64,000 bases of DNA from Citrobacter sp. Res13-Sevr-PEB04-36 (GTDB lineage Bacteria > Pseudomonadota > Gammaproteobacteria > Enterobacterales > Enterobacteriaceae), in contig NZ_JADABY010000007.1 of the NCBI RefSeq assembly GCF_015672735.1, positions 124,001 to 188,000 of the forward strand. Reading direction: 5' to 3'. The translations under genes were made by a program, and so were the position numbers. This document shows, one piece after another, positions 13,107 to 25,843 of the stretch (position 1 is its first letter; each line of letters begins with the position of its first letter). Under the pieces are notes generated by a model that was given only the letters and a program-made list of their open reading frames with translations, was not told the origin of the DNA and ran no database searches.

Positions 13107-13904
13107 ATGATTATCGAAGCTACGTTGATTGGCATACTTTGCTATCTCGGCGCCCTCAGCAGCCCCTGGCTTTTGGGACTGACCGGCGGCTGGTATCTGA
13201 TCACCCGCCCGCTGATTTCAGGCATGCTGGTCGGGATTATTCTCGGCGACGTTAAAACAGGGATCATGATTGGCGTCGCAGTTCAGGCAGTGTATATCGC
13301 GATGGTAACGCCGGGCGGTTCGATGCCCGCCGATCTCAACTTTGTTGCTTACCCCGCGATTGCGTTAGGGATCCTTTCGGGAAAAGGACCAGAAGTCGCA
13401 GTCGCGCTGGCGGCGACCATCGGTATCGCCGGAACCATTTTGTTTAACGCGATGATGGTACTGAACTCCTTCTGGAATCACCGGGCAGATGTAGCGCTGG
13501 AACGGGGCGATGAACGTGGAATTTATCTGAACAGCGCCATCTGGCCGCAGGTGACAAACTTTGTCCTGCGTTTTGTACCGACCTTTATTGCGGTCTATTT
13601 CGGGGCGCAATACATCAGCGGTTTTATGGACAGTTTGCCAAAAATTGTTCTGTCGACGATGAACGTGCTGGGCGGCATTTTACCCGCCGTCGGGATCGCT
13701 ATTTTGCTTAAGCAGATCATCAAAAACTACACCATGCTGATCTACTTTCTCGTCGGTTTCGTCTGCATCGTCTTTTTAAAACTCAACATGGTCGCGCTAG
13801 TGATCGTCGGTTCGCTATTGGCGTTGATCCATTACAACTACAAACCGGAACCGCCGCAGGCCACGAATGCAAAATCGGCAGTCGATGATGAGGATGAATT
13901 CTGA
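13107..13904 (+). CDS. PTS mannose/fructose/sorbose-family EIIC component
   Basis: 265 residues, an integral membrane permease subunit with about seven hydrophobic segments. Family signatures include the N-terminal GLTGGWYLITRPLISGMLVGIILGD segment and VQAVYIAMVTPGGSMPAD (about residues 53-75). The C-terminus is a charged cytoplasmic tail ending in DDEDEF. Together with EIID it forms the sugar channel. Start at 13107 after AAGGAG; its TGA shares one base with the ATG of the EIID gene. Confidence 0.95.
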   Translation: MIIEATLIGILCYLGALSSPWLLGLTGGWYLITRPLISGMLVGIILGDVKTGIMIGVAVQAVYIAMVTPGGSMPADLNFVAYPAIALGILSGKGPEVAVALAATIGIAGTILFNAMMVLNSFWNHRADVALERGDERGIYLNSAIWPQVTNFVLRFVPTFIAVYFGAQYISGFMDSLPKIVLSTMNVLGGILPAVGIAILLKQIIKNYTMLIYFLVGFVCIVFLKLNMVALVIVGSLLALIHYNYKPEPPQATNAKSAVDDEDEF

Positions 13905-14722
13905 TGGAAGAACGTACACTTACGCGTAAAGATCTGCGCCGCTGCTGGCGTGCATGGATGATGCATAACTTGTCATCCATGAGTTTTGAACGTCTGGAAT
14001 CTTTTGGTTTTTGCCTGAGTATGCTGCCGGTGGCGAAAAAGCTTTACCCCGATGCAACCCAGCGTACTGAAATGCTGCGCCGCCACGCCTCATTCTATAA
14101 TACAGAACCCCAGATAGGCGCTATCGTGAATGGCATGGTGCTGGGGCTGGAAGAGAAAAAGGCAAACGGAGAACCGATTGACGGAGAAACGATCAACACC
14201 CTGAAGGTTGGTTTGATGGGCCCTATTGCCGGGATCGGCGATTCAATGATCCCTGGCATGTTGATCCCGATCCTGCTCAGCATCGGCATGGCGCTGGCAG
14301 CCGGCGGTAACATTCTGGGGCCGCTGTTTTATACCGTTGCCTGGCTGGCCATCATCATTCCCGGTTCGTGGTTTTTATTCCTGAAAGGCTACAAAATGGG
14401 ATCCGGCTCGGTGGAAATGCTGGTGAGCAGCAAGTCTGCCCGCCTGCGCGAAGCCCTGTCGCTGCTTGGTGTATTTGTTATGGGCGGCGTCGCAGCAAGC
14501 TACGTTAAGCTCGGCACCGGACTGGAATTCATCACCAAAGATGGAGTGAATATCCACGTTCAGCAGATGCTGGACGGTATCTTCCCACAGTTACTGCCGC
14601 TGATTGTGGTACTCGGTACCTGGTATCTGATGGCCAAGCGTGGTGTGTCGCCAGTGAAAGCGATGATTTTACTGTTGATACTGGCCGCCCTCGGCGTCGC
14701 CACGGGCCTGTTTGCGGGTTAG
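13904..14722 (+). CDS. PTS mannose/fructose/sorbose-family EIID component
   Basis: 272 residues of the EIID(Man) family, the second membrane subunit. The N-terminal soluble part contains RKDLRRCWRAWMMHNLSSMSFERLE, and the family motif GLMGPIAGIGDSMIPG lies near residues 103-118. The C-terminal third holds the hydrophobic segments (GTWYLMAKRGVSPVKAM, ILLLILAALGVATGLFAG). Its start overlaps the EIIC stop by one base (TGATG), giving translational coupling. It is last in the plus-strand operon; a REP unit and a hairpin follow. Confidence 0.95.
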   Translation: MEERTLTRKDLRRCWRAWMMHNLSSMSFERLESFGFCLSMLPVAKKLYPDATQRTEMLRRHASFYNTEPQIGAIVNGMVLGLEEKKANGEPIDGETINTLKVGLMGPIAGIGDSMIPGMLIPILLSIGMALAAGGNILGPLFYTVAWLAIIIPGSWFLFLKGYKMGSGSVEMLVSSKSARLREALSLLGVFVMGGVAASYVKLGTGLEFITKDGVNIHVQQMLDGIFPQLLPLIVVLGTWYLMAKRGVSPVKAMILLLILAALGVATGLFAG

Positions 14723-14733
14723 CGTCTCGCATT

Positions 14734-14762
14734 TTCCGGATGGCGCATACGCTTATCCGGCA
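14734..14762. repeat. REP-like unit after the EIID gene
   Basis: TTCCGGATGGCGCATACGCT then TATCCGGC, a single REP palindrome in the gap between the two converging sugar operons. Confidence 0.75.
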
Positions 14763-14771
14763 AAATAAGTA

Positions 14772-14788
14772 CCGGGGCATAGCCCCGG
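14772..14788. terminator. Bidirectional hairpin between the converging sugar operons
   Basis: CCGGGGC, a 3-nt loop and GCCCCGG form a perfect GC-rich stem. It is followed by CTCTTTA on the plus strand and TACTTATTTTG on the minus strand. The placement 50 nt after the EIID gene and 5 nt after the cupin gene suits termination from both sides. Confidence 0.65.
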
Positions 14789-14792
14789 CTCT

Positions 14793-15575
14793 TTATGGAT
14801 GAAAGTTTTGCCACAGCTCAGGGTGCCTGTCCGGGCGTGAGATAAATTGAAAACGTGCCGGGTCCTCAATAAATTGCTGGTAGACAGGTGCGGAAGTAAT
14901 CGAAAATTCCGTATATTGCCGGGGCGTAATGGCCTGCAGTCGCCCGGGTACGTAACGTGGGTTATGCTGCCAGATAATATTGTTACCCTGCAGTAACGGG
15001 TACCATGCCAGCCCTTTATGCGCCCGCACGGCGTCGTATTCAAAACCATATTCACGGTCGCACCACGCACCAAAGGTTAGCGGTACATCCGGGTCTGCGG
15101 ATATGGTCGCATGCCCCCAGCCGGGTGGTACCAACACTTTCTCACCGGGTCCGGCGATCACAGCAAAACAACGGCCTGGGTCATCCTCAACATACTCCTG
15201 CATATAGATTATCGCTTTTCCCTGCCAGATTTCGTAAAGCTCCGGCGGAGACCAGCCGCTGTGCTGGCTGATACGATGAATATGCCCCTGGCTACGCACC
15301 GGCTCTTCCCCCAGTCGCCCCGCGGCATAGGTCACCACACCAAACAGCAGCATCCGCTTTTTCAGCTCTTCACGATCCTGCATCCGTGCTACATCCATCG
15401 CAATGGCATACACCTCTTCCGGACCTTCACAGTGCGGATCGCGCAGTGAGGCGCGAATGTGATCGAGTCGGCGGATCTCCGGCATCGGGCCGGTGACTTC
15501 ATCCCCATAGCTAAAGCCAAGCGGATGGTGATGCACCGTCATGTCCAGGCCGTAAGAATGCGCTAAATCAGCCAT
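14793..15575 (-). CDS. Cupin-type glucose-6-phosphate isomerase-family protein (long form)
   Basis: 260 residues from the ATG at 15575. This start is preceded by AAGGAGG and overlaps the upstream stop as ATGGCTGA; an in-frame TTG-type extension to 15614 is unlikely. The archaeal-type phosphoglucose isomerase cupin signature is present: GHIHRISQHSGWSPPELYEIWQG (two His and the Glu ligand of the metal site), then VLVPPGWGHATI with the last His. This fold interconverts aldose- and ketose-6-phosphates in archaea and some bacteria. The C-terminal ~90 residues (WYPLLQGNNIIWQHNP onwards) extend beyond the minimal cupin. Translationally coupled to the next gene upstream; actual substrate unknown. Confidence 0.85.
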   Translation of the reverse strand: MADLAHSYGLDMTVHHHPLGFSYGDEVTGPMPEIRRLDHIRASLRDPHCEGPEEVYAIAMDVARMQDREELKKRMLLFGVVTYAAGRLGEEPVRSQGHIHRISQHSGWSPPELYEIWQGKAIIYMQEYVEDDPGRCFAVIAGPGEKVLVPPGWGHATISADPDVPLTFGAWCDREYGFEYDAVRAHKGLAWYPLLQGNNIIWQHNPRYVPGRLQAITPRQYTEFSITSAPVYQQFIEDPARFQFISRPDRHPELWQNFHP

Positions 15576-16131
15576 TCTGTACCTCCTTCGCCTGAACCGT
15601 CTTATTTTCCTCAAAGACTCTTATTCTGAAGCCTCTTGCCAGCGCCGCATAGTCATGGCCCGCAATCCCTGGCCATACGGCGAGCGCGGACAGCACCTCT
15701 GACCCGGTGTTAATTAACCGATGAGCGGTAAAGCCAGGGATGATGTGGACAGATCCCGCAAATACCTTTTCCAGCCGCGCTTCGCCCTGCTCAGTTTGCA
15801 GCAGCAGCAAACCACTGCCATGCAGGCCAAAATAGACTTCTCCCTGTTCGCGGCGCGCATGAAAATGCCCACGGGTCATAAAATACTCGCAGCCGACCCG
15901 GCCAGGATAAAGGTGGGTCACGCCGGTATAGAGTTCGCCTTCAGCGGGAGACGTATCCAGCATCTCAACGTCATACGCGACCTGCTCACCAGCCAGTTGC
16001 TGGCGGGCGTTTTCATCGATAAAAACGTCAGTAAGATCCTGAATACGGGTAGATTTACGCAATAACGGGCCATCAGCTAAAGCGCCGCTTGCCCACGCCA
16101 CCTGCGGTGGCTGGATAAAAGAAAGGTTCAT
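15568..16131 (-). CDS. Cupin-type glucose-6-phosphate isomerase-family protein (short form)
   Basis: 187 residues, the usual length of archaeal-type cupin phosphoglucose isomerase. The signature TRGHFHARREQGEVYFGLHGSG carries the metal-binding H-x-H and E, and HIIPGFTAHRLIN supplies the final His. It starts about 40 nt downstream of an operator identical, in inverse, to the one in front of the isomerase/PTS operon, so it probably answers to the same LacI-type repressor. It overlaps the start of the second cupin gene by 8 nt. Two cupin isomerases in tandem beside a phosphomannose-isomerase-like protein is an unusual combination. Confidence 0.87.
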   Translation of the reverse strand: MNLSFIQPPQVAWASGALADGPLLRKSTRIQDLTDVFIDENARQQLAGEQVAYDVEMLDTSPAEGELYTGVTHLYPGRVGCEYFMTRGHFHARREQGEVYFGLHGSGLLLLQTEQGEARLEKVFAGSVHIIPGFTAHRLINTGSEVLSALAVWPGIAGHDYAALARGFRIRVFEENKTVQAKEVQNG

Positions 16132-16173
16132 ATGTGTCTCCGGCCCGAGGAGAACAACACTGTCAGATTAGCA

Positions 16174-16189
16174 GATTAATCGATTAACC
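16174..16189. promoter_or_regulatory. Operator O4 in front of the cupin isomerase operon
   Basis: GATTAATCGATTAACC is the exact reverse complement of O3 at 10369-10384. It lies about 43 nt upstream of the short cupin gene's ATG, linking this minus-strand operon to the LacI-family regulator 6 kb away. Confidence 0.8.
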
Positions 16190-16228
16190 TTCTAATTCTG
16201 TCTGCATATTGCGGGCCGGATCACAGCC

Positions 16229-17143
16229 TCACGGTGCCAGTGCCAGCACCTGTGCCACCCAGTGCTGGAAGCCTTCAACATCCAGCCCCAGCGCCACCTG
16301 GGCATTCGACGGTTGACCTAATCGCCCTTCGATATCCACCACCGTCGTCCCGGAGGTATATTCCCCCTGGGTTTCCACCGCCACAAAGCAGGGTTGGAGC
16401 GTAAACAGATCCGGGCGGACCAGCCAGGCAATAGCGCAGAGATCGTGCATGCGCAGCCCGGTGTTCATGCTGCCGCTACGATAATGGCTGAACAGCGCGT
16501 GCAGCATTTTCCCCGTCTGATTCAGCGCGGGCAATGTTGCCAGGTACTCTGGTGCGAGCATCGCCTGATTAGTCACATCCAGCCCGCACATCACTATCTC
16601 CAGCCCGCTCTGAAAAACTTTCGCGGCGGCCTCGGGATCGATAGCAATATTAAACTCGGCGTTTGGCGTGAAGTTCCCGCGTCCGGCTGAACCGCCCATC
16701 ATCACCAGACGGTGAATATTGAACACGCATTCAGGATAGTGGGTAAGCAGTAACGCAATATTGGTTAACGGACCAATTGCCACCAGCGTAACGGGCTGCG
16801 GGGCATGCATCAGCGCATCACGAATTGCCTGGAAAGCGGGTTTCGCCAGCAGCTGCCGATTATGTTCAACGAAATCATACCCTGCCATACCGGACTCACC
16901 GTGTACTGAAGCCGCATCACGCAGCGGCCGCACCAGTGGCATAGCTGCCCCCTGCGCCAGCGGAATATCCGCATTCCAGAAGTGCAGCAACTGCAACGCA
17001 TTACGGGTGGTTTTTTCCACCGACACGTTGCCTGCCACCGTGGTCATCAGTTGCAGATCCAGCTCAGGGGCAAACAGTGCAGCGGCAATCGCCGCCGCAT
17101 CATCAATGCCGGGATCGGTATCAAGTATGATAGGTAAGCGCAT
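16229..17143 (-). CDS. rihC: Non-specific ribonucleoside hydrolase
   Basis: 304 residues from the ATG at 17143, giving [16 protein letters not shown], the standard N-terminus. A further upstream in-frame start would run into the terminator hairpin. The aspartate cluster DTDPGIDD (calcium and ribose binding), the loop [12 protein letters not shown] and the [25 protein letters not shown] segment are all present. It cleaves purine and pyrimidine ribonucleosides to base and ribose. It follows ispH on the same strand, but the ispH-operon terminator sits directly against its Shine-Dalgarno sequence, so it may depend on read-through or its own promoter. Confidence 0.96.
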   Translation of the reverse strand: MRLPIILDTDPGIDDAAAIAAALFAPELDLQLMTTVAGNVSVEKTTRNALQLLHFWNADIPLAQGAAMPLVRPLRDAASVHGESGMAGYDFVEHNRQLLAKPAFQAIRDALMHAPQPVTLVAIGPLTNIALLLTHYPECVFNIHRLVMMGGSAGRGNFTPNAEFNIAIDPEAAAKVFQSGLEIVMCGLDVTNQAMLAPEYLATLPALNQTGKMLHALFSHYRSGSMNTGLRMHDLCAIAWLVRPDLFTLQPCFVAVETQGEYTSGTTVVDIEGRLGQPSNAQVALGLDVEGFQHWVAQVLALAP

Positions 17144-17152
17144 GGTTTCTCC

Positions 17153-17182
17153 AAAAAAAATGCCAGACGTTAAGTCTGGCAT
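17153..17182 (-). terminator. Intrinsic terminator after ispH, abutting rihC
   Basis: On the minus strand ATGCCAGAC, a TTAAC loop and GTCTGGCAT form a perfect 9-bp stem followed by eight T. The T run ends exactly where the GGAGAAACC ribosome-binding site of rihC begins. Confidence 0.9.
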
Positions 17183-17208
17183 CTTCTCATAATCATGACG
17201 CGAAAGAG

Positions 17209-18159
17209 TTACTCTACTTCACGAACATCCACACGCAGCTCTTTCGGTACTTCGAACACGATGTTCTCTTCACGGCCTTCCAGTGGGATAGCATCTCCAC
17301 CGCCGAGCTCCTGCAGACGGACAATCACGTTCTGTACCAGAATATCCGGCGCGGAAGCCCCGGCCGTCACGCCGACGCACGCCGCGTCTTTCACCCAGGC
17401 TTCCTGGATATCGGTCGCATCGTCAATCAGATACGCGGCCTTGCCCATACGCTGGGCCAGTTCTGCCAGGCGGTTGGAGTTCGACGAGTTTTTCGAGCCA
17501 ACCACCAGTACCACGTCCGCTTGCTCCGCCAGGGCACGAACCGCTTCCTGGCGGTTGGTGGTGGCATAGCAGATATCGTCTTTACGCGGCCCGACGATTT
17601 TCGGGAAGCGTTGGCGCAGGGCATCGATAACATCAGAGGTATCGTCAACCGAGAGCGTGGTCTGGGTCATGAAGGAGAGCTTACCTTCATTTTTGACATT
17701 CAACGTCAGAACGTCTTCCGGTGATTCCACCAGGTACATCCCCCCCTGCGGGTTGCTGTACTGGCCCATCGTACCCTCAACCTCCGGGTGTCCGGCGTGA
17801 CCAATCAGAATCGACTCTTCGCCACGGCGGCTGGCGCGCGCGACTTCCATATGCACTTTGGTCACCAGCGGGCAGGTCGCATCAAAGACCGTGAGGTCGC
17901 GGCCTTTGGCTTCGTTACGCACAGCCTGAGACACACCGTGGGCGGAGAAAATCAGGATCGCGCCATCCGGCACTTCACTGATTTGCTCAATAAAAATAGC
18001 GCCGCGCTCGCGCAGGCTATCCACCACATAGCGGTTATGTACCACTTCATGACGGACATAAATCGGCGCGCCGTAAATAGCCAGCGCGTTTTCCACAATG
18101 CTGATAGCGCGGTCTACGCCAGCGCAAAATCCGCGCGGGTTAGCCAACAGGATCTGCAT
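17209..18159 (-). CDS. ispH: 4-hydroxy-3-methylbut-2-enyl diphosphate reductase
   Basis: Last enzyme of the MEP isoprenoid pathway; iron-sulfur protein making IPP and DMAPP. It is 316 residues from the ATG at 18159, the family length; longer in-frame starts lie inside fkpB. The three cluster cysteines are in [10 protein letters not shown] (Cys12), [11 protein letters not shown] and [10 protein letters not shown]. The second-shell motif SSNSNRL and the catalytic-glutamate segment are also seen. It starts one nucleotide after the fkpB stop. Confidence 0.98.
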   Translation of the reverse strand: MQILLANPRGFCAGVDRAISIVENALAIYGAPIYVRHEVVHNRYVVDSLRERGAIFIEQISEVPDGAILIFSAHGVSQAVRNEAKGRDLTVFDATCPLVTKVHMEVARASRRGEESILIGHAGHPEVEGTMGQYSNPQGGMYLVESPEDVLTLNVKNEGKLSFMTQTTLSVDDTSDVIDALRQRFPKIVGPRKDDICYATTNRQEAVRALAEQADVVLVVGSKNSSNSNRLAELAQRMGKAAYLIDDATDIQEAWVKDAACVGVTAGASAPDILVQNVIVRLQELGGGDAIPLEGREENIVFEVPKELRVDVREVE

Positions 18160-18160
18160 T

Positions 18161-18610
18161 TTACGCCTCCAGTGCCGGTTCGACTTCCAGCACTTCAATA
18201 TCAAAATGAACGGTATGCCCGGCCAGCGGATGGTTGAAGTCAACCGTGATGGAATCACCGTTGATTTCGCGGACAACGCCAGGCATCTCACTGCCGTCCA
18301 TTGCGGTAAAGAGCATGATAGCGCCAATTTCTGGCTCACCCGCGTCCATAAACTCCCGACGCGAGAAATACTGAATGAGGTCCGGGCTTGATACGCCAAA
18401 AGCGGCGTCCGGCTCCAGGGCAAAAGTGGTTTTATCGCCCTCTTTTAACCCCAGCAGGTGTTGTTCTAGTCCTTCAGACAGAGAACCGTCACCCAGGCGA
18501 AACAGCGCTGGCTTGCCGTTACTGCGGGTTGACTCTGCGGTGGAGCCATCGTCGAGCTTTAAGGTGAAGTGCACCAGCACCGCACTGTTACTCTGTACTG
18601 ATTTAGACAT
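18161..18610 (-). CDS. fkpB: FKBP-type peptidyl-prolyl cis-trans isomerase (SlpA)
   Basis: 149 residues, SlyD-like FKBP with chaperone insert. Visible blocks are [18 protein letters not shown] at the start, the FKBP segment [23 protein letters not shown] and [16 protein letters not shown] in the insert-in-flap region. It lies between lspA and ispH in the ribF-ileS-lspA-fkpB-ispH operon. A REP pair separates it from lspA. Confidence 0.96.
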   Translation of the reverse strand: MSKSVQSNSAVLVHFTLKLDDGSTAESTRSNGKPALFRLGDGSLSEGLEQHLLGLKEGDKTTFALEPDAAFGVSSPDLIQYFSRREFMDAGEPEIGAIMLFTAMDGSEMPGVVREINGDSITVDFNHPLAGHTVHFDIEVLEVEPALEA

Positions 18611-18643
18611 GCAGATTGCTCTTTAAAAGTGCTGCCGCCTGTT

Positions 18644-18722
18644 TGCCCGGTGGCGCTACGCTTACCGGGCCTACAAGATTCGCAGTAGAGTGTAGGCCGG
18701 ATAAGCATAGCGCCATCCGGCA
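18644..18722. repeat. REP pair (BIME) between lspA and fkpB
   Basis: GCCCGGTGGCGCTACGCTTA-CCGGGC and the facing GGCCGGATAAGCATAGCGCC-ATCCGG. The pair lies within the transcribed operon, so it would be present in the mRNA. Confidence 0.85.
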
Positions 18723-18727
18723 CATTT

Positions 18728-19224
18728 TTATGCGGCTTTTTTCTCTTTCGACGGTAAGAAGCCTTCCAGCACAATCAACGCCGCACCGATACAAATCGCC
18801 GTATCGGCAAGGTTGAAGGTGGCGAAATGCCAGTCACCGACGTAAAAGTCAATCATATCCACGACAAAGCCGTGCCACAGGCGGTCAAACAGGTTGCCCA
18901 ACGCACCGCCAATGATTAACGCATACGCGATGTTATTCAGCTTCTGCGTCGCCTTAGAGCGATACATCATCACCGCCAGGATGACGCAGATACCGATTGC
19001 GATACCAGCAAAGAACCAGCGTTGCCAGCCACCGCTGTCGGCTAAGAAGCTAAACGCCGCGCCATAGTTACGCGCATAGTGCAGATTCAGTGACGGGAAC
19101 AGCGACACCGTATCCCCCAGAGCAAAATTCTGGAGGATCAGGTACTTGCTGCCCAAATCAATAATCAGCACGACTACCACCAGCCACAGCCAGCGGAGTC
19201 CTGTTGAACAAAGAGGCTGACTCA

Positions 19225-19225
<1 letters not shown>
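18728..19225 (-). CDS. lspA: Lipoprotein signal peptidase (signal peptidase II)
   Basis: 165 residues, inner-membrane aspartic protease that cleaves prolipoprotein signal peptides after lipid modification. Four hydrophobic segments are visible, beginning [20 protein letters not shown]. The two catalytic aspartates are in [18 protein letters not shown] and [11 protein letters not shown]. Its ATG overlaps the ileS stop by one base (TGATG). Confidence 0.97.
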
Positions 19226-22041
<2,816 letters not shown>

Positions 22042-22078
22042 CAGATTCTCGGTTCCGTATTTAAAACTCGTATAGGCG

Positions 22079-23017
22079 TTAAGCCGGTTTTGATAGCCCA
22101 AAAAATTCGCGGGCAGTTAACTCATCACGCGCAATCTGCGCTTTTAGTTCATCCAGCGAGGCAAATCGCTGTTCACTGCGTATTTTTTTACGCAGCACTA
22201 CATCTATATGGCGACCATAGAGGTCCATTACAACGTCCAGTAGATGCACTTCTAACTGCTGGCGTACGCCTGCCACCGTTGGACGGGTACCAATATTCGC
22301 GACTCCGGGTAAAGGCGTGTCGCCCAGTCCCATCACTTCAACCGCATACACCCCTTTCACCGGAGAAACCAGGCGACGGAGAGGGACATTGGCCGTCGGA
22401 AAACCGATGGTACGCCCTAATTCGTCGCCGTGTACCACCCGTCCTGAAATGGTATACGGATGGCCCAGTAAGCTTTCGGCCAGCAGCAGATTATCGTCAG
22501 CCAACGCCTGGCGCACGGCGGTGCTGCTAATTCGCACCCCACCCTCACAGAAAGTCTGCGTGCTGGTGATATCGAAGCCATACTCCGCGCCCGCTTCCTG
22601 TAATAACAAGAAATCGCCCGCACGGCTAGCGCCAAAGCGGAAATCATCACCTACGGCAAGAAATTGTACGCCAAGGCGCTTAACCAGCAGGTCGCTGATA
22701 AAGTTCTGCGCCGTTAATGCGGCAAAACGCCGGTCAAAACGCACGCACAGTACGTAATCCACGCCGCATTCCGCCAGATAACGCAGCTTTTCCCGCAAGC
22801 GAGTCAGTCGTGCTGGTGACTTTTGGGTCGCAAACAGCTCTAGCGGCTGCGGCTCGAAAATCATCACCACCACCGGTAAATTTCGTTTGCGTCCTTCTTC
22901 CTGTAAGCCCTGCAGCAACGCACGATGACCACGGTGCACGCCGTCGAAATTACCAATAGTCAGCACACACCCATGCGGGGCCTGGCTGAGATTATGTATG
23001 CCTCGTATCAGCTTCAT
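22079..23017 (-). CDS. ribF: Bifunctional riboflavin kinase/FAD synthetase
   Basis: 312 residues. The N-terminal FMN adenylyltransferase domain has [15 protein letters not shown] (nucleotidyltransferase GN-G-H motif, residues 21-35) and the C-terminal riboflavin kinase has [11 protein letters not shown]. It turns riboflavin into FMN and FAD. It is the first gene of the ribF-ileS-lspA-fkpB-ispH cluster and is divergent from rpsT. Confidence 0.97.
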   Translation of the reverse strand: MKLIRGIHNLSQAPHGCVLTIGNFDGVHRGHRALLQGLQEEGRKRNLPVVVMIFEPQPLELFATQKSPARLTRLREKLRYLAECGVDYVLCVRFDRRFAALTAQNFISDLLVKRLGVQFLAVGDDFRFGASRAGDFLLLQEAGAEYGFDITSTQTFCEGGVRISSTAVRQALADDNLLLAESLLGHPYTISGRVVHGDELGRTIGFPTANVPLRRLVSPVKGVYAVEVMGLGDTPLPGVANIGTRPTVAGVRQQLEVHLLDVVMDLYGRHIDVVLRKKIRSEQRFASLDELKAQIARDELTAREFFGLSKPA

Positions 23018-23608
<591 letters not shown>

Positions 23609-23632
23609 TCGCCTGCTTGTTGTCGCTTTGTG

Positions 23633-23659
23633 AAAAAACCCGCGCAAGCGGGTTTTTTT
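23633..23659 (+). terminator. rpsT intrinsic terminator
   Basis: AAAAAACCCGC, a GCAA tetraloop and GCGGGTTTTTTT. The A-rich 5' arm and T-rich 3' arm also allow termination of nhaR transcription arriving on the minus strand. Confidence 0.93.
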
Positions 23660-23667
23660 ATGTCTTT

Positions 23668-24567
23668 TTACTTACTCCCCGGCGCAAACAATGCCGAGTA
23701 GTTAGCATTGCAAATGCGCTGCACCGCCGGATGCTGGATCATCCTCTCGGCAAAAATAGCATGGTACTCCTCCATCACATTCTCCACGCGCCCAATCTCA
23801 ATGATCGAGTCATCAGCGTAGAAATTGTTCGAATAGAGCGTAGGGGCGACGAAAATAGCATTATGCGTAGCGCCAAAGGCTTTCATTAATGCGGCATCGT
23901 CAAACTCCCCGAGAATCTCAACGTTCAGTCCCTGCGAGTTAATCCAGTTCAGCAGCTTACGCCCTAGCATTGAGCGACGCCCTGGTATCAGTAAACGCCG
24001 CTCCTCAAGACAGGCAGGAAACGGCTGCTCCGGTAGCGGGTTGGTGCACCAAAAGCTCACACAACACTCGCCAATTTTCACAGAGAACAGCCCTTCCTGC
24101 TGCGTTGAGTCGATCGGGCAGTCGGAGATAATCATATCCAGCTTGTGCTGGCTGAGTTGCTCCAGCAGCATCTCATGCGTTGATTCAAAGCAGCGCAGGT
24201 GAATTTGTTCATCTTTCACCACGGCGGCGTCAAGCACACTGCTAACCAGCTGTTTAGACAACGCATCCGCCACGCCCACATCAAACAGCAAGTTAGACTC
24301 TTTACGGTAGTTCACGATATCCAGCATCTCCTGGCTTAAGGTGAACATTTTGTCCGCATAACGAAAAACCAACTCGCCTAACTCGCTGGGTTCCAGACCT
24401 CGCCCTTTACGCTTAAACAATTTCCCTTGTAAGCGCTCCTCAAGCGCTTTGATCTGCCCGGTAATAGTTTGCGGTGTCAGATAAAGCGCTTCTGCGGCCC
24501 CCACCACCGAACCTTCTTTATACACATGCCAGAAGTAATACAGGTGGTTGTAATTTATATGAGACAT
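23668..24567 (-). CDS. nhaR: LysR-type activator of nhaA
   Basis: 299 residues. N-terminal LysR winged helix-turn-helix ([42 protein letters not shown] broken here into its usual parts over residues 4-46) and a C-terminal effector domain. Known to activate nhaA and osmC in response to sodium, and pgaABCD in E. coli. It follows nhaA by 38 nt on the same strand. Confidence 0.96.
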   Translation of the reverse strand: MSHINYNHLYYFWHVYKEGSVVGAAEALYLTPQTITGQIKALEERLQGKLFKRKGRGLEPSELGELVFRYADKMFTLSQEMLDIVNYRKESNLLFDVGVADALSKQLVSSVLDAAVVKDEQIHLRCFESTHEMLLEQLSQHKLDMIISDCPIDSTQQEGLFSVKIGECCVSFWCTNPLPEQPFPACLEERRLLIPGRRSMLGRKLLNWINSQGLNVEILGEFDDAALMKAFGATHNAIFVAPTLYSNNFYADDSIIEIGRVENVMEEYHAIFAERMIQHPAVQRICNANYSALFAPGSK

Positions 24568-24605
24568 ACTCTCTCCCTGAAAATTGTCACCAAAGGGTTA
24601 TCGGC

Positions 24606-25772
24606 TCAGACTGACGCGTTCAAGCGGGTACGCAGCCAGCTATAACCGATTACCGCCGACAGCAGAGAACCAATCAGGATCCCCAGTTTCGCCCAGTTAA
24701 TCAGTTCCGGATCAACGTTACCAAACGCCAGGCTGGCGATGAAAATCGACATCGTAAAGCCAATGCCGCACAGAATACCCACCGCCATGATTTGCTGGAA
24801 GTTCGTGCCTTCAGGCAATTGCGCTACCTTGAGGCGTAACGCCAGCCAGCAGAACAGGCTGATCCCCAGCGGCTTACCGATAAGCAGGCCAGCAATAATC
24901 CCCAGTGGCAGGATGGAGGTCAGTCCATCTAACGTCACGCCCTGCAGTGGAACCCCCGCATTGGCGAAGGCAAACAGCGGCAGGATCAGATAGGCTACCC
25001 ACGGATGCAGAACATGCTCCAGACGTTTCGCCGGAGAACGGCCATGCTTTTCCTTCAGCGGGATAAAGAAACCGACAATCACACCCGCCAGCGTCGCATG
25101 CACACCTGACTTCAGCACTGCAGTCCACAGCACTGCGCCTACCAGGATATAAATACCGGTACGTCTGACACCACACAGATTCAACGCCGCCAGAATGAGG
25201 ATAGCGAACGCGGCAACCCCCAACGACAGCAGGGAGAGATCGCTGGTATAGAACAGTGCGATGATCACAATCGCGCCAAGATCGTCGATAATCGCCAGCG
25301 CCATCAAGAAGATTTTCAGTGCCAGCGGAACGCGACTACCCAACAGCGCCAGTACGCCGAGCGCAAAAGCGATATCCGTTGCCGCTGGGATTGCCCATCC
25401 TTCACGGGTGATGGGGTCAGCATGGTTGAATGCCAGATACAGCAACGCCGGGACGATCATGCCACCAATCGCGGCAATAACCGGAAACGCCGCCTGTCGC
25501 AGACTGGCCAGCGATCCCTGCATCAATTCGCGCTTAACTTCCAGACCAATCAGCAAGAAAAACACCGCCATCAACGCATCGTTGATCCACAGCAGCATAT
25601 TTTTATTGATCTCAAGCGCGCCCACCCGCAGTTGAACCGGGGTCTCCAGAAAGTCGTGGTACCATCCACTGGTTATACCGATGTTGGCCATCAACATTGC
25701 GACTACCGCAGCGATGATCAAAATAATGCCTCCCGAGGCATCGCTACTAAAAAAACGATGTAGATGTTTCAC
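24606..25772 (-). CDS. nhaA: Na+/H+ antiporter NhaA
   Basis: 388 residues, inner-membrane electrogenic antiporter exchanging Na+ or Li+ for two protons at alkaline pH. About twelve membrane segments are visible. The ion-binding aspartates fall exactly at Asp133 ([10 protein letters not shown]), Asp163 and Asp164 ([11 protein letters not shown]), the E. coli numbering. First gene of nhaAR; an 18-nt palindromic AT-rich element lies about 70 nt upstream. Confidence 0.98.
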   Translation of the reverse strand: MKHLHRFFSSDASGGIILIIAAVVAMLMANIGITSGWYHDFLETPVQLRVGALEINKNMLLWINDALMAVFFLLIGLEVKRELMQGSLASLRQAAFPVIAAIGGMIVPALLYLAFNHADPITREGWAIPAATDIAFALGVLALLGSRVPLALKIFLMALAIIDDLGAIVIIALFYTSDLSLLSLGVAAFAILILAALNLCGVRRTGIYILVGAVLWTAVLKSGVHATLAGVIVGFFIPLKEKHGRSPAKRLEHVLHPWVAYLILPLFAFANAGVPLQGVTLDGLTSILPLGIIAGLLIGKPLGISLFCWLALRLKVAQLPEGTNFQQIMAVGILCGIGFTMSIFIASLAFGNVDPELINWAKLGILIGSLLSAVIGYSWLRTRLNASV

Positions 25773-25843
25773 TTTTATTCTCTCTATTGGGTGAATACTT
25801 CGTAATTACTATCTTACTCCGCATAACTCATCGTTAATATTAG

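Noticed and set aside
18160-18423. N-terminal extension of IspH by 88 residues
   Set aside because: It runs through fkpB in another frame. The conserved N-terminus [14 protein letters not shown] starts at 18159.
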